64,000 nt of DNA, taken from Thiogranum sp. (lineage in GTDB: Bacteria; Pseudomonadota; Gammaproteobacteria; DSM-19610). This document shows positions 20,701 through 27,317 of this stretch, one piece after another. Every line of letters starts with the position of its first letter. Position 1 is the stretch's first letter. Position numbers and translations under genes: made by a program. Below the pieces are notes generated by a model. The model had not been told where the DNA came from, did no database searches, and saw nothing but the letters and a program-made list of their open reading frames with translations. The stretch covers positions 62,001-126,000 of the forward strand of contig JASBSS010000036.1 in NCBI GenBank assembly GCA_030148805.1, read 5' to 3'.

Positions 20701-20814
20701 GGTCGTGCAAGTGGGCAAATTGGCGCCAGGCTTGGCGTGCGCGCCCAGCGCCAGCAGTAGTGTCAGCCCCGTCAGTGCGCTCGCGCACCTGCGGGCAAAC
20801 CTGTTGTGCTTCAT
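17779..20814 (-). CDS. large secreted PQQ-type (quinoprotein-like) double beta-propeller
   Basis: A 1011-residue exported protein with a clear signal peptide (ALTGLTLLLALGAHA, cleavage about residue 27). The body is two propeller domains of about 450 residues, each built from PQQ-type blades with Gly/Trp motifs: GAEMWRFSTRN, GSLVWNTLMGEG and AVLWVTDI in the first, GREIWRYRTF, GTERWTFYTGP, QIVWTQPLAG, AVVWTRVLG and GSLRWQTPV in the second. A Pro-rich linker (near ~540-560) separates them. There is no heme motif and no obvious adjacent Cys pair of alcohol dehydrogenases, so PQQ binding is uncertain. The C-terminus is a charged Lys/Asp tail. It sits 69 bp downstream of the metallophosphatase and may be cotranscribed. 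Confidence 0.78.
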   Translation of the reverse strand: MKHNRFARRCASALTGLTLLLALGAHAKPGANLPTCTTQVLQSAEMFNCMPPSNGVLEARNGPAETYSSHAAAFPSAWPQYGFDQRHNPVFPSTGDPNRFPNRGVFWAAPLTGLDFLRAARASETFGNPEGWASRTSQFLGEVMGVSVAKGIVYAQLGRHEVDAIDARTGRVIWRHNLVNVAGMGQTVVREVGGRPVVFITVGDAAFNIQNTIRFANGLEHDRGASFGAVVALDGVTGAEMWRFSTRNAARPAAIFDNNKLYVTTGAGEFFVLDAASGAQQGFTKNPGNGFAGLASPNWYETSTGRKLVIYGTIRPRRILAMDVTNPANPTVAWEFTPPNATANSPGDTPVAVDPALGRVFTTVFSEIGGTNNLQAMAIDAATGSLVWNTLMGEGDNPPGFKASVPMIHDNVMYAGNTINQTFQALDAQTGAVLWVTDISNPDEPGAERARGAAVYVDGKVIQAAGRHIRTFDAATGEILNDFTTVGLFALFGVTQPVVVGDQMYLSSISGWVFAAPVEFVTTTPGYTDGLPPEVTPPPQRAQFNPGASPSRSESGAFPATWLFYAGGPDNNAVSPKGPKASRWQTPLTDALPLTAPPMDEDIYGTEEATMMTHLAFGVGSGLAAAKGAIYAGSDRFTIHALNARSGREIWRYRTFNANFGQPLVTPNTVIVGGGDQWTNLGGTGDFSRGDPFTLGASLQHLTGLDPRNGTERWTFYTGPGTSGMTPLYHQGDVFWVNGQGRVFAVDADTGAPQAPFMDANGKPVLKLGFNAISSANIVRGQGNAPDLMVVGTARPSQITAINLETAQIVWTQPLAGFNIASTGFAAVSPAVDVEENLVIGSVLIDADPVANTATILTYGLDGSSGAVVWTRVLGSGEFPLGFVAPTPVVNDQVCYFANPLDNTVNALDTEDGSLRWQTPVTAEAGRMSWGPGVVVKDKLIQPVGPDLYTFDAEDGTILNWKRVGGSFTYNNPLVAGKTLYIGNSWGWVSAMPLEEIVGGKQKSKKEKDDD

Positions 20815-20883
20815 TGTCTCTCTCCTCAGCTGGTTTTATTCGTTAATGGCTTGTGTTTGCCTTGATGGTGGCTTCAGGCAAGA

Positions 20884-22743
20884 TCAATCGGGCGCCAACA
20901 CACCACGCAGCGGTTGAATTTCGGGGTTCTCGAACACCGGCGGCGGAAAGTTTCCGAGCAATTCCGTACGCCCCATCTGCGGGTTCACCGGACCGGAGGT
21001 CTGCAAGTAGTCGGCAACGACTTCAGTCGGGTCCTTGACCGAACCATCGGGGTTGGTGATCACCGACACATTCTGTGCGTCGCGGAACGCACCGATGCGG
21101 TTAGGCTCGAGATCGAAGAAATAACCGGTAATCGAGTAGGCCCGATTCGGGTCGAGCGGTTGTCCGTTGACCTCCACGTTGACGGCGCGATCGCCGAACG
21201 CCGCGTTGGGATCGACGTCATAGGTCACGCCACTGAAACCAAACAGCCAGCCGCCGCCCCAGTCGAAGGGATCGGAATCGAGCGAACCGCGGATGGTCGC
21301 CTCCAGCGCCGTCTTGATCTGCGAGCCCAGGATCTCACCGGTCGCCAGCTTGGCCCCGGCATTGAGGTAGGTGTACAGATCAGCCAGCGTGATCTCGCCA
21401 GGGCGCACGTAAGTCCCATAGCGAAAACCGCGGATGGTCCCGATCTCGGTCCCGCCCTGCTGGCGGAACGCGTCGGTGATCATCGCATGCGAGGTCCCTT
21501 CAAGCACTCCGGGAACCGCCGACGGAGGCGCGATACCGTTGGCGAAGTTGCCGCGGAACAGCTCGCGTCCGGCCAACCCGACCACTGTGTCGATCGGCGT
21601 ATCGAGGACGTGACCACTGATGGGATTGACGTGGGGACGGAACTGCGGACCGCTCAGGAAGGGGGCCCGCACCTGGGCGACCAGCGCCGCGGTCTCCGGG
21701 TCCTCCGGCTGATTTTCTATTGCGATATAGTCGTAGTCATGGCCGACGATCTCGAATTTGGCCCCACCTTTCTTGCGCGATTCCTTAACCGTACGCTTGA
21801 CGAACAGATCGAGCTTGGCCAGGCGCGAGCCACCCCAGCCGATCTCCGCGGCGAGCACTTTGTTGACCGGGGTTATCACCAACTCCGGTGTCTCCTCGTG
21901 CATGTCGGAACAGAGCACCACGTCGACGCCCGGAATACGGTCGACCAACAGGGTGTTCTTCGCCAGGCCGAGTTCGGAGAGCAACACGACAATGTCGACT
22001 TTTTCCTGGTTGCGAAGTATGTCTATCGACTCCTCCAGCTCAGCCTCGCCATCAGTGAACACCAGCCCGACGTTGGCCGTAGGCACCGCCGGCAGCCCCC
22101 TCTCGGCGGTCAGGCCGATAACGCCAATCTTGACGCCCTTGACGCGGTAGACCCGATGTGGCGGGAAAATCCGCTCGCCGGTGTCGGCGTCATAGGCGTT
22201 TGCCGCCATCACCCCCCAGCGCCCCGAGCCGAACAGCTCGACGGCGCGGTCCTTGCCATACAGCCAATCCCAGTTGCCCGGCGCGTAACCGTCGATCCCG
22301 AAGGTGTCGAGCACATCGACAATGGCCTGCCCGGAGGTGTACAGCACCTCGGCACTGCCCTGGAGCGTATCGCCCGCGTTGAACAGCAACGCGTGCGGAT
22401 TGCGTTTACGGATCTGTTTGATCACGTAGGCTTCGCGAGCGAGACCGGATTCCTGGAACTGGGCCGCGTCGCCGCGACGCAGATTCGGCCGCGGGACCAG
22501 AGTGCCGTGATGATCGCCGATCTCCATCAGGGTGATAAGCTTGGCGCCGCGAATCGGGGAACCAGCGTCGCTGTTGGCCCACGCCGGCGCGCAAACCGAA
22601 GTCAGAAAATGCACGCCCAGCAGGGAAATGAAACCGCGCCAGAGTCGACGGCGCAGAATTGTCCCCGGTGCTTGGCGCTGATCGCCCCCACTCACCGCTC
22701 GGCGGCAGGTGTCGGCAACAGGTTTATGCGGCTTATTGTTCAT
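20884..22743 (-). CDS. SoxB/5'-nucleotidase-like secreted metallophosphatase
   Basis: A 619-residue exported protein of the UshA/SoxB superfamily, with an N-terminal metallophosphoesterase domain and a C-terminal 5'-nucleotidase domain. Metal-site motifs are DHH at 77-79, AGDT with Asp125, GNWDW at 156-160 and CSDMH at 278-282. Canonical nucleotidases read GNHE and GHTH at the last two, so a catalytic His is Trp158 and a ligand His is Asp280. A basic RRRLWRGF leader before the hydrophobic core could be Tat-type. The ATG at 22743 has AGGAGG 8 nt upstream. The dimanganese fold is clear; whether it acts on nucleotides or a sulfur substrate is open. Confidence 0.78.
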   Translation of the reverse strand: MNNKPHKPVADTCRRAVSGGDQRQAPGTILRRRLWRGFISLLGVHFLTSVCAPAWANSDAGSPIRGAKLITLMEIGDHHGTLVPRPNLRRGDAAQFQESGLAREAYVIKQIRKRNPHALLFNAGDTLQGSAEVLYTSGQAIVDVLDTFGIDGYAPGNWDWLYGKDRAVELFGSGRWGVMAANAYDADTGERIFPPHRVYRVKGVKIGVIGLTAERGLPAVPTANVGLVFTDGEAELEESIDILRNQEKVDIVVLLSELGLAKNTLLVDRIPGVDVVLCSDMHEETPELVITPVNKVLAAEIGWGGSRLAKLDLFVKRTVKESRKKGGAKFEIVGHDYDYIAIENQPEDPETAALVAQVRAPFLSGPQFRPHVNPISGHVLDTPIDTVVGLAGRELFRGNFANGIAPPSAVPGVLEGTSHAMITDAFRQQGGTEIGTIRGFRYGTYVRPGEITLADLYTYLNAGAKLATGEILGSQIKTALEATIRGSLDSDPFDWGGGWLFGFSGVTYDVDPNAAFGDRAVNVEVNGQPLDPNRAYSITGYFFDLEPNRIGAFRDAQNVSVITNPDGSVKDPTEVVADYLQTSGPVNPQMGRTELLGNFPPPVFENPEIQPLRGVLAPD

Positions 22744-23094
22744 TGGCAGTCCTCCTACAAAACGTTGCGGGTTGTCCCGCTGGCTCGCTGTAAAATCCGG
22801 TGTCAAAGTGATGCAATGGCATCCACCGTGCGCGGCAGATTCCGCAGTAAGAACTTAAGTACCGCTGGAGTGTCTCAACAACCTGGGACGATGGTGGGTA
22901 AGAATTGGCGAACCCCTCCAACCACCCGGGTTGCGCCTTTTTAAACGCCTTAAGGATACGAACTTACAACGACAGGGAAGCGGTCGGTTTTTTTCTTCCG
23001 TAAGATCGTCCGCGCGCAACTTGACGGTGCGCGTAGGAGAGCGCCGTCAGTAGCGATGAAGTGCGGGAACCCTATCGGGCTGCTGCGGTGAAAA
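22744..23094. other. 351-bp intergenic region upstream of the metallophosphatase
   Basis: The region lies between the stop of the GAF-LuxR regulator and the start of the metallophosphatase, both on the minus strand. No gene is supported. It must contain the promoter of the metallophosphatase/propeller pair, but I cannot identify boxes with confidence. A TTGACA is present about 60 bp before the start without a matching -10 at normal spacing. Confidence 0.4.
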
Positions 23095-24093
23095 TCAGAC
23101 TTGATCGGTAAATTGGCAGGCGCCGAGCAAACCCAGTTCCGCGGCGCGATGGATGCATTGTCGCCGCGTCGACACGCTGAGCTTGTTACGGACCGCATCG
23201 AGGTGTTCCTCGACGGTTTTCACCGATGCCACCCCCAGCTCGCGCGCGATCTGCTTGTAGCTGCGGCCTTCGGCGAAGAGCGAGAGCACGCGTTTCTGCC
23301 GGTTGGTCAGCTTCACACTTTCGCTCAACGGCACCCTCGTCGGCACCGTGGGCACGCCCCAGCCCGCGCCGGCGCCGGCGAAACTGTCCTGACAGAAACG
23401 ACTCAGCTCCCTGGCGATGCAACGGACCAGGGCGATCTTCTCCCCCAGCCGTCCCTCGACATGGCTGAACAAAGCCACTCCGGCGCTACTGACGCCATCG
23501 CGCCCGTCCACCAGCGCCGCCACGGAATAGCATTGATGGAACAATGAACAGTAATGCTGATCGGCGCGCAACGCCGCGGGGCCGCGCTGCTGCAGGCTGA
23601 TGGACAAGGCCGTGGTGCCGCAGCTCTCCTCGGCCAGCGACACCCCCGGCTCCAGGCCGCAATGACGCGACGCACGCTCGCGCATCTGCGCGCTGGAATA
23701 CAGGCTGACGACGTGCCCGCTCAGCGAGGTCAGAACGAACAGGGTGTTCGGTGTCAGAATATTCTGATGCAGATCGCTGAACAGGATCTGGGCGTAGGAC
23801 GAAAGCCCCGCATGCGCCTGCATCGTCCGACGCAGTTCGTCGATCGGCAGGCGATCTTCGAGTCGCGGCTGCTCGGGGTCGACACCCAGGCGGTGGCAAC
23901 GCCGGTGCGAATCCTCGATCAGGACCTCGTTGCTGAGCAAATCCCGCTCGTGAACGCTCAGTACTTCCTGCGACTCTGATGAGAACGCGATTCCATTGGC
24001 TTCCAACATCCACTCCAAATCTCTGAATCGCCTGCGGACTGATTTTTCTTGCCGAAAGCGATGGGGGCAATTCTCATGGAGCCCACGCCCCAT
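23095..24093 (-). CDS. GAF-domain LuxR-family transcriptional regulator
   Basis: The 332-residue protein combines an N-terminal sensory region with a LuxR/GerE helix-turn-helix (LTNRQKRVLSLFAEGRSYKQ, then ASVKTVEEHLDAVRNKLSV). The sensory part resembles the AcoR-type GAF segment found in sigma-54 activators: SLAEESCGTTALSISLQQRG followed by YCSLFHQCYSVAALV. The fusion of such a GAF region to a LuxR domain is uncommon but known. Start is ATG 24093 with a weak GGGGAAA; an internal ATG at codon 28 is an alternative. It lies between tsdA and the metallophosphatase on the same strand and is a candidate regulator of either. Confidence 0.85.
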   Translation of the reverse strand: MGRGLHENCPHRFRQEKSVRRRFRDLEWMLEANGIAFSSESQEVLSVHERDLLSNEVLIEDSHRRCHRLGVDPEQPRLEDRLPIDELRRTMQAHAGLSSYAQILFSDLHQNILTPNTLFVLTSLSGHVVSLYSSAQMRERASRHCGLEPGVSLAEESCGTTALSISLQQRGPAALRADQHYCSLFHQCYSVAALVDGRDGVSSAGVALFSHVEGRLGEKIALVRCIARELSRFCQDSFAGAGAGWGVPTVPTRVPLSESVKLTNRQKRVLSLFAEGRSYKQIARELGVASVKTVEEHLDAVRNKLSVSTRRQCIHRAAELGLLGACQFTDQV

Positions 24094-24474
24094 GCTTTCC
24101 CCGCTTGTTTTTCAACCCGGAAACCGTGTATCGCTTAGTGCGATAATCCTTCTGAAATCGGACAGAGATAGGGCCAAGAATTCACGCTGTCCGGCGCTGT
24201 CACTAGCTTTATCCTTAGGCTCTTGTACCTCTAGCCTCATCAACATCACGGACATACTACTAGGATAGTCACTGTCTCCTTCAAGTCAACTTCATGCATT
24301 CTTACAAGCGCGTGTCCGATGGCGTCAGCGATATGCCGCTGAGACTAACATCGCGTGCGCGTAGCGACTTCCCGTGCGGCCCGCTACCTCGCCGACCCCG
24401 CCTTATGGGACCGCGTTGTCGGAAGTCGTGCCGCCAACGGGTTCGACGGCGCGACATGGACCCCCTGACAGCCA
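24094..24474. other. intergenic region with a small palindrome
   Basis: No gene is supported between the GAF-LuxR start and the large inverted repeat. A perfect 6-bp inverted repeat, TATCGC-TTAGT-GCGATA, lies at 24129-24145, 36 bp upstream of the regulator's ATG, where an autoregulatory operator could be. Confidence 0.4.
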
Positions 24475-24537
24475 AAGCGAGTTCGTCACTGACCCTCGAG
24501 CGGACAAGCGAGGGTCAGCGACGAACTCGCTTGTCCG
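24475..24537. repeat. long inverted repeat with alternative pairing
   Basis: A near-perfect inverted repeat pairs 24475-24498 with 24509-24532 (13 bp, one A/C mismatch, 10 bp) around a 10-nt loop. The loop and second arm also form a different perfect 12-bp pairing, 24501-24512 with 24526-24537, which excludes the first. It begins 29 bp beyond the tsdA stop. On that strand it is not followed by a T-run, so it is not a textbook terminator. Confidence 0.75.
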
Positions 24538-24560
24538 ATCGAGGGCATTGTCCCAGCAGT

Positions 24561-25475
24561 TCACTGGGATGATTGACCCAGTACCGTTTTGCCCACTTTG
24601 TCGCCGTAGCGGCACTGGTGGTTGTGAAAGGCCTCCTTGGTCGCCTTGAGATCGCCCTCGAAACGCGGATCCTGCGGCCTTTCGTGACTATTGATGAAGT
24701 AGGCGACATCCCACGCCTGCTGCACGCTCAGGCTGCCGCCTTTGCCCAGCGGCATGTTGGCGCGGATGAACGCCGCCGCGGTATTGATCCGGTGCATGCC
24801 GGCGCCCCAGTTGAAAGCATGTTCGCCCCACAACGGCGGAAACACCTGTTCATCCCCCTGGCGCACCCCCTCGCCATCGGCGCCATGACAAAGCGCGCAG
24901 TTCTGCGCAAAGATTTTCGCCCCGCGCTCATAGTCGGGCTCCAGCTTCGGCTTGTCCAGCTTCGGATAACCCTGTCCGGGCAACTTGACCCCCGTGGGCG
25001 CACCCTCGGCCAGCCAATAGGCATAGCTCATCAGCGCCTTGATGGTTTCGCCGTCGGCCGGCGGCGGCGTGCCGTTCATGCTATAGCGGAAGCAGCCCTG
25101 GATCCGCTCCTGCATGGTGTTGACCATCTTGTTCTTCTTGCGATAGGCCGGGTAGCGGACCCACGCGGCCCACAGCGGCGCCGAGTGCGCCAGGCGCCCC
25201 GCATCGAGATGACAGTTCACGCACTTCTGGTCGTTGCCCACGTATTTGGCGGCATATTTGTCGGTGTGGGTAAAGATGTTCTTGCCCAGACGCACCATTT
25301 TACCGAACTCGTCGTCCGGTATCGTATCTTCTGAGGGGGGCTGAAAAGCCTTGACGGGAATCGGTGTGGTGACCGCCTGCGCGGCTTCGCCTGCCGGCTG
25401 CGCCGGCTCGGCGCGCGCGGCGTTGCCCGTGGCAAAAACGACGAGAGTGAACAGAAACAGAAAACGGATATCCAT
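24561..25475 (-). CDS. tsdA: thiosulfate dehydrogenase TsdA (diheme cytochrome c)
   Basis: A 304-residue secreted diheme cytochrome. The signal peptide (FLFLFTLVVFATGNAARA) precedes heme site 1 (KCVNCHLDAGR) and heme site 2 (NCALCHGADGEG). RIQGCFRYSMNG, 39 residues after the first heme His, supplies the cysteine that in TsdA enzymes is the unusual axial ligand of the catalytic heme. ANMPLGK after heme 2 offers the Lys/Met type ligands. TsdA couples two thiosulfates to tetrathionate in the periplasm. The ATG at 25475 has GGAG 8 nt upstream; another ATG at 25493 overlaps the upstream stop (TGATG) and would add six residues. It is translationally coupled to the cytochrome gene upstream. Confidence 0.85.
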   Translation of the reverse strand: MDIRFLFLFTLVVFATGNAARAEPAQPAGEAAQAVTTPIPVKAFQPPSEDTIPDDEFGKMVRLGKNIFTHTDKYAAKYVGNDQKCVNCHLDAGRLAHSAPLWAAWVRYPAYRKKNKMVNTMQERIQGCFRYSMNGTPPPADGETIKALMSYAYWLAEGAPTGVKLPGQGYPKLDKPKLEPDYERGAKIFAQNCALCHGADGEGVRQGDEQVFPPLWGEHAFNWGAGMHRINTAAAFIRANMPLGKGGSLSVQQAWDVAYFINSHERPQDPRFEGDLKATKEAFHNHQCRYGDKVGKTVLGQSSQ

Positions 25476-25492
25476 GATACGACTCCTTGCCA

Positions 25493-26137
25493 TCAGGGTG
25501 CTTTTGCCGGCGACAGGGTGGCCAGATAGCGGGAAACGGCGGCGATTTCGGATTCTTCCAGATGTCCGACCACCGACTGCATCAGGCCGATGGGGTCGTT
25601 GCTGCGCTCACCCTTGCGCCAGTGCTCCAATTGCTTCTTCAGATAGTCTTCCGACTGACCGCTGATCGCAGGAAAGTTCGGCGCCACGCCTTGACCCCGG
25701 TCGCCGTGGCACTGGAAACAGGCCGGCATGCCCACCGACCATTTGCCCTGGGTGGCCAACCGTTTTCCCACCGCGTCGGCGGTGCCCGCCTTCCCACCCG
25801 TCTTCGGCAAAGGCAATGCGGCGAAATACTCGGCCACGGCGTCCATCTCCTCGGCGGACAACGCGCTGGCGAACGGCTGCATGACAGGGCTCTTGCGCGT
25901 CTGGTCGGCGAAGGCCTTGAGCTGGTGGACCAGATAGGCCTTGGGTTGCCCGGCAAGGTAGGGATAGCCCGCGCCGGCATTGCCCTGGCCTTTATCGCCA
26001 TGGCAACTGATACAACCCGGCGCCCCCTTGCCGTTGCCTTGCTGGGCGATAGTCTTGCCAGATGGCGGCGCGGCCAGGGCGGACGCGGCATAGGCCACGG
26101 CGGCGCACGCCAGCGATACGCTGATTCGTATCTTCAT
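25493..26137 (-). CDS. tsdB: diheme cytochrome c4-like protein, probable TsdB
   Basis: The 214-residue exported protein has a signal peptide ending in ASALAA and two homologous class I cytochrome domains, with CISCHGDKGQG near residue 42 and CFQCHGDRGQG near 139. Each has a downstream Met (SPVMQPFA, GLMQSVVG) as likely sixth ligand. This is the cytochrome c4 architecture and also that of TsdB, the electron acceptor encoded beside TsdA in many thiosulfate oxidisers. The stop overlaps a tsdA start codon. The TsdB role rests on that adjacency; by sequence alone it could serve as a general c4 carrier to oxidases. Confidence 0.85.
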   Translation of the reverse strand: MKIRISVSLACAAVAYAASALAAPPSGKTIAQQGNGKGAPGCISCHGDKGQGNAGAGYPYLAGQPKAYLVHQLKAFADQTRKSPVMQPFASALSAEEMDAVAEYFAALPLPKTGGKAGTADAVGKRLATQGKWSVGMPACFQCHGDRGQGVAPNFPAISGQSEDYLKKQLEHWRKGERSNDPIGLMQSVVGHLEESEIAAVSRYLATLSPAKAP

Positions 26138-26274
26138 GAGCAGATCCTCTAACGCTAGAACAGTGAAATGGCGGCAAATCCCTGACGCCTGTCTGCCAGG
26201 AACGACAGGCCGTCTACCCTAAACAATGCGAACGCGCGCGGTCAGCAACATTTGATAACCAGACACGCACCCGC

Positions 26275-26652
26275 CTAACCTTGTCGGCTGTCCAACCATT
26301 GCTGCAATTGCTTCACGTTACGCACGTTGGCCTTGTATCCCGCATCGAACAGATCGCCCACCAACGGCACGCTGCCCAAGAGCGTGTCGGCAGCCAGCCT
26401 GCCCAACATGCGCACCTGCAGGCGGCGCGGCGCGCCGAGACGCCGGGCCTGGCCCACGATCCAGAGCGACACACCCGCGGTCAGCACATCGCCGACCCCG
26501 GGGATGACCCCAAGCAGACTGTCCCAACCCACCCGCCAACTGGTGCCCGGGAGACGAAACGCGTTATCCAACAGGCCCGCCACCCGCTGCAGCCGCGCCA
26601 GCGAACGTTGGACCTCGACCGCTTCGTCGTTCAGCGCTTGGCGATGATCCAT
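26275..26652 (-). CDS. DUF4112 family membrane protein
   Basis: This 125-residue protein carries the DUF4112 signature: LLDNAFRLPGTSWRVGWDSL, then GVIPGVGDVLTAGVSLWIV as a hydrophobic segment and GSVPLVGDLFDAGYKANVRN. The paired Gly-Asp motifs and hydrophobic stretches suggest membrane association. Function is unknown. The ATG overlaps the 3' end of the upstream PMP3-type gene by 22 nt, so the two form a small operon of membrane proteins. Confidence 0.85.
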   Translation of the reverse strand: MDHRQALNDEAVEVQRSLARLQRVAGLLDNAFRLPGTSWRVGWDSLLGVIPGVGDVLTAGVSLWIVGQARRLGAPRRLQVRMLGRLAADTLLGSVPLVGDLFDAGYKANVRNVKQLQQWLDSRQG

Positions 26653-26789
26653 ATCGCGTGCACGATCCCCGGGATGTAGCCCAGCAGCGTGAGGAGAATG
26701 TTCAGCCAGAACGCCCCGCCGAGCCCGACCTGGAGAAAAACACCCAACGGCGGCAGGATGATCGCAACAATGATTCGAATGATGTCCAT
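26631..26789 (-). CDS. PMP3/YqaE family small membrane protein
   Basis: A 52-residue, two-helix protein of the UPF0057/PMP3 family: MDIIRIIVAIILPPLGVFLQ and NILLTLLGYIPGIVHAIWII are the two membrane spans. The usual G-C motif in the loop reads GLGGAFWLN here. Members are stress-linked proteolipids that affect membrane potential and salt tolerance in yeast and plants; bacterial roles are unclear. The frame is open 13 codons further upstream, but ATG 26789 gives the normal length. Confidence 0.85.
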   Translation of the reverse strand: MDIIRIIVAIILPPLGVFLQVGLGGAFWLNILLTLLGYIPGIVHAIWIIAKR

Positions 26790-27317
26790 ACTAATTTTCC
26801 ATTGGTTAAGGTTTGGTGAGAAATCCAATGCACGGCGCGTGCCTATTTAAATAACCTTTAAAAAACAATAAGATGATTATCTTTCCCAGCGCGTTACCTG
26901 TTATATCACCCGACCTGTAGGCATTTGGCCCACCGGGTTCCCGTTCCCGCTGCGCTACCCGCCGGGCTGACGGGGCGCAGCACCCGATGTCTCGCCATAG
27001 CCACCAGGTGGTGTGGGCACATCCCCCAGCCTGACGTTTGGCGGCGTCGGTTTTCCTGCCCGCAACCTCATTCTCTCGCCGTCTCTCTCGCTGGCACGGC
27101 GCCTGCTAGGGTTTACCCGGCGTACCGCACATGCCCTCCCACCCACGCCAACGAGGGCGGAAAGACCAGAGGAGATCCGCCGTGCCCACACCTGAGGTCC
27201 GATTCGCCGGTGCGCCTGCGGCGCACGAACTCACGCAGTCTTGGCCCACGCCAGGGTGCGCCGCCGCCGGCACGCCCTACGGCGCGACGCCCCACAGCCG
27301 CCAAGACCGGTCCTGAC
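26790..27317. other. 528-bp intergenic region, possible decayed interspersed repeat
   Basis: No gene is supported. Reading frames here encode Arg/Pro-rich sequence without a ribosome binding site. The segment 26920-26985 reads as CCGGGTTCCCG...GCTGCGCTACCCGCCGGG, an imperfect inverted repeat. It resembles the short interspersed GGGTTAGCGCAGCGTAACCC-type repeats common in proteobacterial intergenic DNA. The AT-rich 26840-26900 segment is a likely promoter area for the leftward PMP3 gene. Confidence 0.4.

Noticed and set aside
22984-23004. Terminator on the plus strand near GGTCGGTTTTTTTCTTCC
   Set aside because: The T-run is present but the stem before it is too weak, and no plus-strand gene ends there.
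26925-27317. N-terminal extension of the channel-like protein
   Set aside because: The frame is open, but its translation is Arg/Pro-rich with no ribosome binding site at the upstream ATG. The family start is just before the first membrane helix at 27318.
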